64,000 bases of DNA from JAUILA01 sp964563925 (GTDB taxonomy: Bacteria > Bacteroidota > Bacteroidia > Cytophagales > Cyclobacteriaceae): positions 1 to 64,000 of the forward strand of contig CAZLZD010000017.1 in assembly GCA_964563925.1 (NCBI GenBank), written 5' to 3'. Positions 44,559 through 52,096 of the stretch are shown here, in pieces. Below the pieces are notes generated by a model. The model made no database searches. It worked only from the letters and a program-made list of their open reading frames with translations, and had not been told where the DNA came from. Positions within the stretch are counted from its first letter, which is position 1. Every line of letters begins with the position of its first letter. A program made the position numbers and the translations under genes.

Positions 44559-45425
44559 ATGAGACAACTAAAAATCACACAATCTATCACTAACCGGGAT
44601 AGCCGCACCCTTGAGAAGTACTTTAACGAGATTTCCAAGGACGAGCTGCTGACCCCGGAAGAAGAGGTAGATCTGGCCCAACGGATCAGGGAAGGAGATG
44701 AGGCTGCGCTTGAAAAGCTTGTAAAGGCAAACCTGCGCTTTGTGGTGTCCGTGGCCAAGCAGTATCACTATTCCAACAAGATCCCGCTCAACGATCTTAT
44801 CAATGAAGGAAACCTTGGTCTGGTAAAAGCGGCCAAAAGGTTTGATGAGAAGCGTGGGTTTAAATTTATATCGTATGCGGTCTGGTGGATTCGCCAGTCT
44901 ATTATCCAGGCACTCGCAGAACATTCAAGGATTGTGCGTATTCCGTCCAATAAGATTGGTGCACTTTCAAAAATTGATCAGGCAAGCTCTATACTGGAGC
45001 AGCAATTTGAACGTGAGCCTACCGACGAGGAACTGGCAGAATTGCTTGATATGTCTGTAGACGAAGTCAGAACCACCGTACGTTCTCAAACCAAGCAGGT
45101 ATCCATCGACAAGCCATTTTCGGATGACGAGGGCAGTACCCTGCTGGACGTTATGGAAGATGAGGACAGCAATGAAGTGGATAACATTGTATACAATGAT
45201 TCATTGAAGCGTGAAGTGAGCCGGCTGTTGTCAACGCTTACAGAGCGTGAACGAATTGTCATCAATCAGTATTTCGGGCTGGATGAACAGCCAAGCCTGT
45301 CGCTGGAAGATATTGGTGAAAACCTGGGACTTACCCGGGAGCGGGTTCGTCAGATTAAAGAAAAGGCATTGCGTAAATTGTCACGCAATCCTAAGAATGA
45401 ATTGCTGATCCCTTATCTGGGATAA
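44559..45425 (+). CDS. rpoD: Primary RNA polymerase sigma factor (sigma-70)
   Basis: 288 residues, the short primary sigma of Bacteroidota lacking region 1.1. Regions 1.2 and 2 are clear (SRTLEKYFNEISKDELLTPEEE, LIQEGN-type core LINEGNLGLVKAAKRFD, FKFISYAVWWIRQSIIQAL), as are region 3 (PTDEELAELLDMSVDEVR) and region 4 (LTERERIVINQYFGLDE, GLTRERVRQIKEKALRKL). This sigma recognises TTG/TAnnTTTG promoters, matching the boxes reported here. AAGGAG lies one base before the ATG, too close to act as a normal ribosome-binding site. Confidence 0.97.
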   Translation: MRQLKITQSITNRDSRTLEKYFNEISKDELLTPEEEVDLAQRIREGDEAALEKLVKANLRFVVSVAKQYHYSNKIPLNDLINEGNLGLVKAAKRFDEKRGFKFISYAVWWIRQSIIQALAEHSRIVRIPSNKIGALSKIDQASSILEQQFEREPTDEELAELLDMSVDEVRTTVRSQTKQVSIDKPFSDDEGSTLLDVMEDEDSNEVDNIVYNDSLKREVSRLLSTLTERERIVINQYFGLDEQPSLSLEDIGENLGLTRERVRQIKEKALRKLSRNPKNELLIPYLG

Positions 45426-45435
45426 TGTAATTAAA

Positions 45436-45466
45436 AGATCAGGAGCACCTCAGGTGCTTCTGATCT
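45436..45466 (-). terminator. 15-bp hairpin terminator between rpoD and its convergent neighbour
   Basis: Two 15-base arms (45436-45450 and 45452-45466) pair completely apart from one G-U wobble. On the minus strand a CTTTTAATT sequence follows. The stop codon of the minus-strand gene (45450-45452) falls at the tip of the hairpin. Probably serves both convergent genes. Confidence 0.7.
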
Positions 45467-46025
45467 CATCTATCTTGTTGCGCTCAGTCTGTAATTCTCT
45501 CCTAAGCTTCATCTGCTTTTCAAGCGCATTTCTTTTATACTCTTCAAATTCTCCGGATAATTTTTCGTAATCTTTCTTCTTGGCCACGGCGAATTTTTTG
45601 CTGTGGTTAAACTGATAGAATAATAATCCGGCCAGCACAATCAGAAACACAATGGCCACGGTATTGAAAAGTTTGTAACTTTCTTTACTCATGTCCATTC
45701 CCAGCACCTGGATGTGCTGTGTATCAAACTGTTTCTCATCAATTGTGGCTTTTTGCTCCTGAATCGTATTGTTGAGCTCACCTATCTTTTCCTCCTGAGC
45801 CTGTATGGTGCTCTGGGCGGAGATAATCTTCTTCTCCTTTGTATCAAGAGAATCCTGAACGATCTTCCAGAAGTCATTTAAGGTGACCTCCTTGATGTTT
45901 TTGTATTCTTTGTAGGAATACGCGCTATTCTTCATTTCTGAGAATTGCTCATCCAGCGTCTGGGCCCCTGCAAGTAACGGCGCCGTCATCAGTAGGGTGT
46001 AGATAACCAAAGATTTCATTGACAT
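45450..46025 (-). CDS. Signal-peptide protein with a transmembrane helix and coiled coils (often misnamed tRNA (guanine-N1)-methyltransferase)
   Basis: 191 residues. A signal peptide (SLVIYTLLMTAPLLAGAQ) is followed by a periplasmic coiled coil (about 60-110), one transmembrane helix (about 125-143: NTVAIVFLIVLAGLLFYQF) and a basic cytoplasmic coiled coil (about 150-190). Related flavobacterial proteins are often given a tRNA methyltransferase name, but no SPOUT or SAM-binding motif is present, so that name should not be trusted. The function is unknown; a membrane-spanning linker is a fair description. Confidence 0.7.
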   Translation of the reverse strand: MSMKSLVIYTLLMTAPLLAGAQTLDEQFSEMKNSAYSYKEYKNIKEVTLNDFWKIVQDSLDTKEKKIISAQSTIQAQEEKIGELNNTIQEQKATIDEKQFDTQHIQVLGMDMSKESYKLFNTVAIVFLIVLAGLLFYQFNHSKKFAVAKKKDYEKLSGEFEEYKRNALEKQMKLRRELQTERNKIDEIRST

Positions 46026-46056
46026 AGCTTTGAGTTAAAAAAATACTCTATTTTAC

Positions 46057-46064
46057 CAAAGTTA
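46057..46064 (-). promoter_or_regulatory. Candidate -7 promoter box for the coiled-coil membrane protein
   Basis: TAACTTTG on the minus strand matches TAnnTTTG, 31 bases before the start codon. No TTG at optimal spacing. Confidence 0.45.
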
Positions 46065-46262
46065 GGTAACTCGGGGGAATACCTCACTCCATTCGTGTGC
46101 CAAACAAACGCCTTTTCGGCGGTTTGCTTATATTCTCGATGAATATTAAAAAATCAAGATATTTCGTGAATTTACGACATTATCCTTAATTTTAAAACAA
46201 GGCGGAGAATTCCGTTCCACCACCCGGTTAATTTTACCTGCGCACAAACTTTTTACCAGACA

Positions 46263-46892
46263 ATGAGCGATTCAATCCGACACATGCACATGGCACATCC
46301 CTGGCATGGGATACCGATTGGCAACCAGGCTCCCGAGGTAGTCAATGCCTTTATTGAAATGACACCTGCCGACTCGGTAAAATATGAAATTGACAAGGAA
46401 AGTGGTTTTCTGAAAGTTGACCGTCCGCAGAAATTCTCCAACATCGTACCGGCCCTTTACGGATTCATCCCGCAGACCTATTGTGCCGAAGAAGTGGCCG
46501 GTTTTTGTATGGAGAAAAGCGGAAAGTCAGATATCGTAGGAGATGGCGACCCGCTGGATATTTGTGTGCTGACCGAGCGGAATATCGCGAGCGGATATAT
46601 CCTGGTTCCGGCCATTCCGATCGGCGGTCTCCGCATGATAGATGGCGGCGAGGCCGATGATAAGATTATTTCCATCCTGAAAGGGGATGAGGTCTTTCAC
46701 CACTGGCGTTCCCTGGATGAATGCCCGGATTCACTTATCGACAGGCTTCGTCATTATTTTCTTACCTATAAGCAGATACCCGGCGAAAAATCCGGTAAGT
46801 ACATTGAAATAACCGACATGTATGGTGTCGAAGAGGCCAACGAAGTGATCCGCCGGTCACAGGCTGATTACCTCCATCATTTCGGCGGCTGA
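46263..46892 (+). CDS. ppa: Inorganic pyrophosphatase (family I)
   Basis: 209 residues. Hydrolyses pyrophosphate to drive biosynthesis. Family I features: EIDKESGFLKVDR with the lysine, YGFIPQTYC, and the metal-binding acidic motif GDGDPLDICVL with IPIGGLRMIDGGEADDKII. The N-terminal HMHMAHPWHGIPIG is characteristic of the Bacteroidota-type enzyme. It is preceded by a 237-base gap with no visible gene or perfect promoter box. Confidence 0.95.
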   Translation: MSDSIRHMHMAHPWHGIPIGNQAPEVVNAFIEMTPADSVKYEIDKESGFLKVDRPQKFSNIVPALYGFIPQTYCAEEVAGFCMEKSGKSDIVGDGDPLDICVLTERNIASGYILVPAIPIGGLRMIDGGEADDKIISILKGDEVFHHWRSLDECPDSLIDRLRHYFLTYKQIPGEKSGKYIEITDMYGVEEANEVIRRSQADYLHHFGG

Positions 46893-47000
46893 TTGTGGAG
46901 TAAGTTCTACATTGCCTTTAACTTCATTTCTCCTTTTACGCCTGAACAGGTAACAGGCCGCTCTTCCCCGAATTGGCATAAAATTGTCAGTTGTTTGGGT

Positions 47001-47612
47001 ATGAGAAAATTAATTCCTCTGATTGCCTACTGCATAATCCTGTATTTACTGGCTGTTGCCGGCTGCCAGACCTCTTCCGAACGGGACGAGGCAGCTTCCC
47101 GTAATGATGCCGATACCGTCAGCCTGGGAACCGCACCGGAAGACTCTGTGATTTACTCCAGGGCATTTGCCACGATAAATCCGGCAAGCGGAAGCGAATT
47201 ACAGGGCTCGGCATCCTTTACAGACCAGGGAGATGGAAAAGTCACGTTTAAAATTTCGGTGGAGGGTGCCCGGCCCGGAGAGCATGCCGTTCATTTACAT
47301 GAGAATGGTGATTGTTCTATGGACGATGCATCCGGCGCAGGCGGTCACTGGGCTCCCCATGGAAATCCGCACGGGAAGCGTAACGTGGATTTGCGTCATC
47401 ATAAAGGTGACTTGGATAATATGAGGGTTGGTGAGGACGGCACGGGTGAACTGGCTATGACCGTCCTGGGCTGGTCGGTTGGAGGGCCTGACAGCACCAA
47501 CATACTCAATAAGGCCGTGGTCATACATGCCGGGGCAGATGACTTCGCCAGTCAGCCTTCCGGAAATGCTGGCGCGCGGGTAGGTTGCGGGGTGATCATC
47601 GGGGTCGAATAA
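47001..47612 (+). CDS. sodC: Cu/Zn superoxide dismutase, lipoprotein
   Basis: 203 residues from the ATG at 47001, which begins a lipoprotein signal ending in the lipobox LAVAGC; an upstream frame to 46893 would hide it. Metal ligands are visible in HAVHLHENGDC (two His), GGHWAPHGNPHG and LRHHKGDLDNM, and the C terminus has ADDFASQPSGNAGARVGCGVI with the disulfide cysteine and the usual arginine. It detoxifies superoxide at the envelope. It ends one base before mlaE, so it is likely the first gene of the mla unit. Confidence 0.93.
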   Translation: MRKLIPLIAYCIILYLLAVAGCQTSSERDEAASRNDADTVSLGTAPEDSVIYSRAFATINPASGSELQGSASFTDQGDGKVTFKISVEGARPGEHAVHLHENGDCSMDDASGAGGHWAPHGNPHGKRNVDLRHHKGDLDNMRVGEDGTGELAMTVLGWSVGGPDSTNILNKAVVIHAGADDFASQPSGNAGARVGCGVIIGVE

Positions 47613-47613
47613 T

Positions 47614-48396
47614 ATGGCCATGAATCCTGAGAAATTGCCATCTTCCGTGTCAGATTTTCTGCTCGGAATCGCCGGAATCACACGATTTGCAGGAAAATTC
47701 CTGCGGGGCTTCTGGAGGCCGCCTTATGAAGTCAAAGAGATACTTTACCAGGCGTTTACACTTGGACAAAAATCCATGCTCCTGGTAGGAATTACCGGGT
47801 TTATTATCGGGATGGTCATGACCATTCAGATGCGCCCGACCATGGAGCAATTTGGCGCGGAAGCCTGGCTGCCGGCCATGGTGTCTGTGTCCATTATCCG
47901 GGAGATCGGTCCGGTGTTAACCGCGCTGATCTGTGCGGGCAAGATAGGCAGTACGATCGGTGCCGAACTTGGTTCGATGAAGGTCACCGAGCAAATCGAT
48001 GCCATGACCGTATCCGGAACAAATCCGTTTAACTACCTGGTTAATACACGAATTATTGCGGTCACGATCATGGTTCCCGTGCTGACGCTGTATGCGGATG
48101 CGATTTCACTCCTGGGCAGTTATGCCGCGGTGAATATCCAGGGAGTGGTTAGTCCCAGGCTTTTCTTTGATCAGGCCGTTGGCTCGTTGCTCTTCTCCGA
48201 CATTGTGCCGGCATTCATAAAATCCATTTTCTTCGGATTTGCCATTGCCCTGGTAAGTTGTCACCAGGGATTTACCGCTGACCGCGGAACGATGGGTGTG
48301 GGGAGTGCAGCAAATACAGCCGTGGTCATTTCCTCCCTGTTCATCTTTGTAATTGACCTGCTGGCCGTACAGATTACCCAACTTATTATCGCGTGA
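47614..48396 (+). CDS. mlaE: Phospholipid ABC transporter permease (MlaE family)
   Basis: 260-residue inner-membrane permease. The Mla/YrbE signature is visible: GFIIGMVMTIQMRPTMEQFG, VSIIREIGPVLTALICAGK and IGSTIGAELGSMKVTEQIDA. It works with MlaF and MlaD in moving phospholipid between inner and outer membrane. The stop overlaps the GTG start of mlaF by four bases. Confidence 0.93.
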   Translation: MAMNPEKLPSSVSDFLLGIAGITRFAGKFLRGFWRPPYEVKEILYQAFTLGQKSMLLVGITGFIIGMVMTIQMRPTMEQFGAEAWLPAMVSVSIIREIGPVLTALICAGKIGSTIGAELGSMKVTEQIDAMTVSGTNPFNYLVNTRIIAVTIMVPVLTLYADAISLLGSYAAVNIQGVVSPRLFFDQAVGSLLFSDIVPAFIKSIFFGFAIALVSCHQGFTADRGTMGVGSAANTAVVISSLFIFVIDLLAVQITQLIIA

Positions 48397-49145
48397 AAAG
48401 AGTAGTGGAAATATCGGCACTGAGAAAGGGATTCGGGCAAAAGAAAGTGCTTGAGGGCATTGACCTCCATGTGGATGAAGGGGAAACCCTCGTGGTACTG
48501 GGACGTTCGGGTGTAGGCAAATCCGTTTTGATCAAATGTATGGTGAGGCTGCTTTATCCGGATCAAGGAGATATCCGGATGCTTGACCATGACGTGCTTT
48601 CGATTCCCGAAGGAAAGGAACTTGATGATTTCCGCCGGCGAGTGGGTTTTCTTTTCCAGGCCGGGGCGTTGTATGATTCTATGTCCGTGGAGGAGAATCT
48701 GAGGTTTCCCCTTGAGCGGGGCCCGGACCCTCCGGATGAAGAGGACGCCAACGCACGCATCGAAGAGGTGCTGGAGGGAGTCGGACTGGAAGATACGCGC
48801 CATAAAATGCCTGCGGAATTGTCTGGTGGAATGAAAAAGCGGATTGCCCTGGCGCGTTCGCTGATCATGAAGCCGGAGATTATGCTCTACGATGAGCCAA
48901 CCACAGGACTTGATCCGATCACTTCCTTTGAGATCAGTCAGCTTATCAGTGAAATGAAGAGGAAGTACGAAATCACATCCCTGATCATCACGCATGATCT
49001 GGAATGTGCCCGGATAACCGCCGACCGTATCGTTATGTTGCGGTCAGGGCGTATTGCCGAAGAAGGGACCTACCAGAAACTGGAAAAAAAGGATGACCCG
49101 TGGGTCCGGGGTTTTTTTACCGGAAGAATGAAAGATTATGAGTAA
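48393..49145 (+). CDS. mlaF: Phospholipid ABC transporter ATP-binding protein
   Basis: 250-residue ATPase with Walker A GRSGVGKSVLI, signature LSGGMKKRIALARS, Walker B IMLYDEPTTGLDP and the switch IITHDLECA. The GTG at 48393 overlaps the mlaE stop; the next candidate start would cut into the first strand. The 3' end overlaps mlaD by eight bases. Confidence 0.94.
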   Translation: MKRVVEISALRKGFGQKKVLEGIDLHVDEGETLVVLGRSGVGKSVLIKCMVRLLYPDQGDIRMLDHDVLSIPEGKELDDFRRRVGFLFQAGALYDSMSVEENLRFPLERGPDPPDEEDANARIEEVLEGVGLEDTRHKMPAELSGGMKKRIALARSLIMKPEIMLYDEPTTGLDPITSFEISQLISEMKRKYEITSLIITHDLECARITADRIVMLRSGRIAEEGTYQKLEKKDDPWVRGFFTGRMKDYE

Positions 49146-50124
49146 ACTGTCAACGAAGAAGAAACTCTCGCTGGGGATATTTGTGACTGTCGCAGTGATC
49201 CTGTCGCTTGCCCTGGTCTATTACCTCGGTTCACGCCGGCAATGGTTTGGAGATAATATCACGGCCTATACGTATTTTTATAATGTCAGCGGACTCCAGG
49301 CTGGAAATAATGTGCGTTTTTCCGGCATTAATGTCGGAACCGTCAATAAGATCAGGCTGGCCTCCGATTCGAGTGTTCTGGCCGAACTTATCATCTCAAG
49401 GGAGGCATCCAGCTTTATAAAAATTGATTCGCGGGCTGTTATTGAGTCCGATGGACTTATGGGAAATAAGGTGGTAAGCATAAGTGCCGGATCGGTCGAC
49501 GCACCGCATATTTCCGATAATGATACCCTTGATTCCAGGTCTCCCGTGAGCCTGGACGCAGTTATTTCTTCATTCAAATCGACCTCCGACAATGCCAATG
49601 ACCTTACCCGGAACCTGAAACTGATCACTGAACAGATCCAAAAGTCACAGGGGTTGCTGGGTAAACTTGTGGCAGATTCGGTCATGGCACTCCGTATTGA
49701 GAACACCATTCGCTCGTTCGAACAGACCAGTGAAAATACACGGCGTATCACCGCGGAAGTCCAGCAGGCCACCCGCAGGCTGAATACCGGAGATGGCATT
49801 GCGCCCCGCTTACTCAGGGATACCACACTATCCAATACCCTGGTATCGACCATTGATACACTTTCAATGGCCTCAAGGAGCCTGGCGGCCACAAGCCGCG
49901 AACTCGAACGCTTTGCGGCTCGTTTGAATAATGAGGAGGGAGCCGTTAATCTTCTGCTGACCGATACGGTTTTTGCTCGCAACCTGGAAGCTACCCTTCG
50001 CAATGTACAGGAAGGAACCCGCGACCTGGACAAGGTGGTCAATACGGTGAATGAAAGCTGGCTGCTCAATCTGTTCAGCGGCAGTGATGATGACGAAGAG
50101 GAAGAAAACAAAAAGAAAAAATAA
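49138..50124 (+). CDS. mlaD: MCE-domain lipid-binding protein (MlaD-type)
   Basis: 328 residues. An N-terminal transmembrane anchor (about 10-30) is followed by the MCE domain (about 40-120: YNVSGLQAGNNVRFSGINVG, DGLMGNKVVSIS). A long helical periplasmic tail (about 150-300) follows, longer than E. coli MlaD and closer to the needle-forming MCE proteins, and ends in an acidic/lysine-rich stretch. It probably forms the hexameric ring that passes lipids through the periplasm. Aconitase starts 13 bases downstream. Confidence 0.9.
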   Translation: MSKLSTKKKLSLGIFVTVAVILSLALVYYLGSRRQWFGDNITAYTYFYNVSGLQAGNNVRFSGINVGTVNKIRLASDSSVLAELIISREASSFIKIDSRAVIESDGLMGNKVVSISAGSVDAPHISDNDTLDSRSPVSLDAVISSFKSTSDNANDLTRNLKLITEQIQKSQGLLGKLVADSVMALRIENTIRSFEQTSENTRRITAEVQQATRRLNTGDGIAPRLLRDTTLSNTLVSTIDTLSMASRSLAATSRELERFAARLNNEEGAVNLLLTDTVFARNLEATLRNVQEGTRDLDKVVNTVNESWLLNLFSGSDDDEEEENKKKK

Positions 50125-50137
50125 AACTTACTATACC

Positions 50138-52096
50138 ATGAAAGGACCCATGAATGCATCGCAGAAATTAATCTCCAACCACCTGTTAAGTGGCGAAATG
50201 ACGCCAGGTACCGAAATCGGCCTGAAGATCGATCACGTGCTTCAGCAGGATGCCACCGGTACGCTGGTAATGCTCGAACTGGAGGCAATCGGCATACACG
50301 GTGTGGAGGCAGAAGTGGCGGTCCAGTACGTTGACCATAACCTGCTTCAAACCGATTATAAAAACGCCGACGACCACCTGTTTCTTCAGTCCGCAGCCCG
50401 CAAATTCGGGTACTGGTACAGCCGCCCTGGAAATGGAATCAGCCATGCCGTCCATATGGAGCGATTTGGCGTCCCCGGTAAAAGCTTGCTCGGGTCTGAC
50501 AGTCATACGTGCGCAGGCGGAGGGCTGGGCATGCTGGCAATAGGAACCGGTGGCCTGGATGTCGCACTGGCTGCCGCCGGGAAACCCTACTATGTGAAAA
50601 TGCCCAGGATCATGGGTATTCGTCTCACCGGGTCCCTTCCTGAATGGGTAAGCGCAAAAGATGTCGTCCTGGAAATGCTGCGGCGATACGATGTGAAGGG
50701 CGGTCGCGGTTATATCCTTGAGTACTATGGGGAAGGGGTCAAAAACCTCAGTACCTGGGACCGGCATGTGATCGCCAACATGGGTACCGAGTTGGGAGCC
50801 ACCGCGACAGTTTTCCCGTCAGATGAACGCACACGCTTCTTTCTCAAGTCGGAAGGGCGGGAGAATGACTGGCAGGAACTGAAGGCAGACGAGGGAGCTG
50901 AATACGATGCAGAGGAACATATCCATCTGCCCGACCTGGTACCCCTGATCGCAACGCCCAGCAGTCCCGGGAATGTAGTCCCGGTATCCGAAGTTGCAGG
51001 CAGGCCCCTGCAGCAGGTGGTTATTGGTTCAAGTGCCAACCCCGGACTGCGTGATTTCTGGATTGTGGGGGAAATTATTAAAGACCGTGAAATACCGGCT
51101 GAGGTCTCCCTTGATATTAACCCTTCGTCCCGTCAGGTAATCCAGAACCTGGCTAAGATGGGTACCATCGCCCACCTGGTTCAGTCCGGTGGACGCTTTC
51201 ACCAGACAGGATGCATGGGCTGCATCGGCATGGGACAGGCTCCGGCGTCCGGACAAATCAGCCTTCGCACGATGCCGAGAAACTTTCCCGGCCGTTCCGG
51301 TACCGATGATGACCAGGTGTACCTCTGCAGTCCGGAGACTGCCGCCGCATCTGCCCTTAAGGGAGTCATCACTGATCCCAGGGACCTGGGACGCGAAATG
51401 GATTATCCGCAGTACACAGAACCGGAAAAGGTGATCGTAAATACCCAGATGCTGCTAAAGCCCTTTGAGAACGGGGATGATCACGAGCTCGTCAAAGGAC
51501 CCAATATTGCCACCATACCCGACTTTGAGGAAATTCAGGATTCCTACAGAATCCCGGTGATCCTCAAAATGGGAGATAATATTTCCACGGATGAAATACT
51601 AAGGGCGGGGTCTGAAGTGCTGCCATTACGAAGTAATATTCCTGAGATCAGTAAATATTCCTTCCAGGTGGTTGACGATAATTTCATTCCCAAATCAGAG
51701 AAAGCAGAGGAAGAATTCGGGGGTCATATTGTGATTGGAGGGGAGAATTATGCCCAGGGATCATCCAGGGAGCATGCTGCCCTGGCGCCGCGTTACCTGG
51801 GGCAGAAAGCGGTCATTGCAAAAAGCTATGCCCGGATCGGCTGGCAAAACCTGATTAACTTCGGAATTATTCCGTTCGAATTCGTGGATCCGTCGGATTA
51901 CGATAAGATTGAAGAAAAAGATGTCATCTCCATATCCGGTCTGCAGGAATATATCCGTGAAGGCGGGGATTTTTCAGTACGGAATGAGACCAGAAAAACA
52001 GACATCCCGGTAAAAACCACCATCAGTTCCAGGCAAAAGGAAATATTGCTCAGAGGAGGAGTTATAAACCAGCTCAAGGCTGAATTGACCACTTAA
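50138..52096 (+). CDS. acnA: Aconitate hydratase (Aquifex-type)
   Basis: 652 residues from the ATG at 50138 (MKGPMNASQKLI), immediately after mlaD; the longer upstream frame overlaps mlaD. The Fe-S cluster cysteines are in SDSHTCAGGG and FHQTGCMGCIGMG. The swivel domain has GGENYAQGSSREHAAL and RIGWQNLINFGI. This is the about 650-residue putative aconitase type found in Aquifex and Bacteroidota rather than the 890-residue AcnA/AcnB types. With gltA it covers the first TCA steps. The stop overlaps the convergent receptor gene by four bases. Confidence 0.93.
   Translation: MKGPMNASQKLISNHLLSGEMTPGTEIGLKIDHVLQQDATGTLVMLELEAIGIHGVEAEVAVQYVDHNLLQTDYKNADDHLFLQSAARKFGYWYSRPGNGISHAVHMERFGVPGKSLLGSDSHTCAGGGLGMLAIGTGGLDVALAAAGKPYYVKMPRIMGIRLTGSLPEWVSAKDVVLEMLRRYDVKGGRGYILEYYGEGVKNLSTWDRHVIANMGTELGATATVFPSDERTRFFLKSEGRENDWQELKADEGAEYDAEEHIHLPDLVPLIATPSSPGNVVPVSEVAGRPLQQVVIGSSANPGLRDFWIVGEIIKDREIPAEVSLDINPSSRQVIQNLAKMGTIAHLVQSGGRFHQTGCMGCIGMGQAPASGQISLRTMPRNFPGRSGTDDDQVYLCSPETAAASALKGVITDPRDLGREMDYPQYTEPEKVIVNTQMLLKPFENGDDHELVKGPNIATIPDFEEIQDSYRIPVILKMGDNISTDEILRAGSEVLPLRSNIPEISKYSFQVVDDNFIPKSEKAEEEFGGHIVIGGENYAQGSSREHAALAPRYLGQKAVIAKSYARIGWQNLINFGIIPFEFVDPSDYDKIEEKDVISISGLQEYIREGGDFSVRNETRKTDIPVKTTISSRQKEILLRGGVINQLKAELTT

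Noticed and set aside
46893..47000. Longer start for SodC at 46893
   Set aside because: It would bury the lipoprotein signal that begins at 47001.
48261..50288. Long antisense open frames (48261-48995 and 49278-50288) across mlaE, mlaF and mlaD
   Set aside because: The sense-strand genes are certain; the antisense products are rich in Ser/Arg and have no domain.
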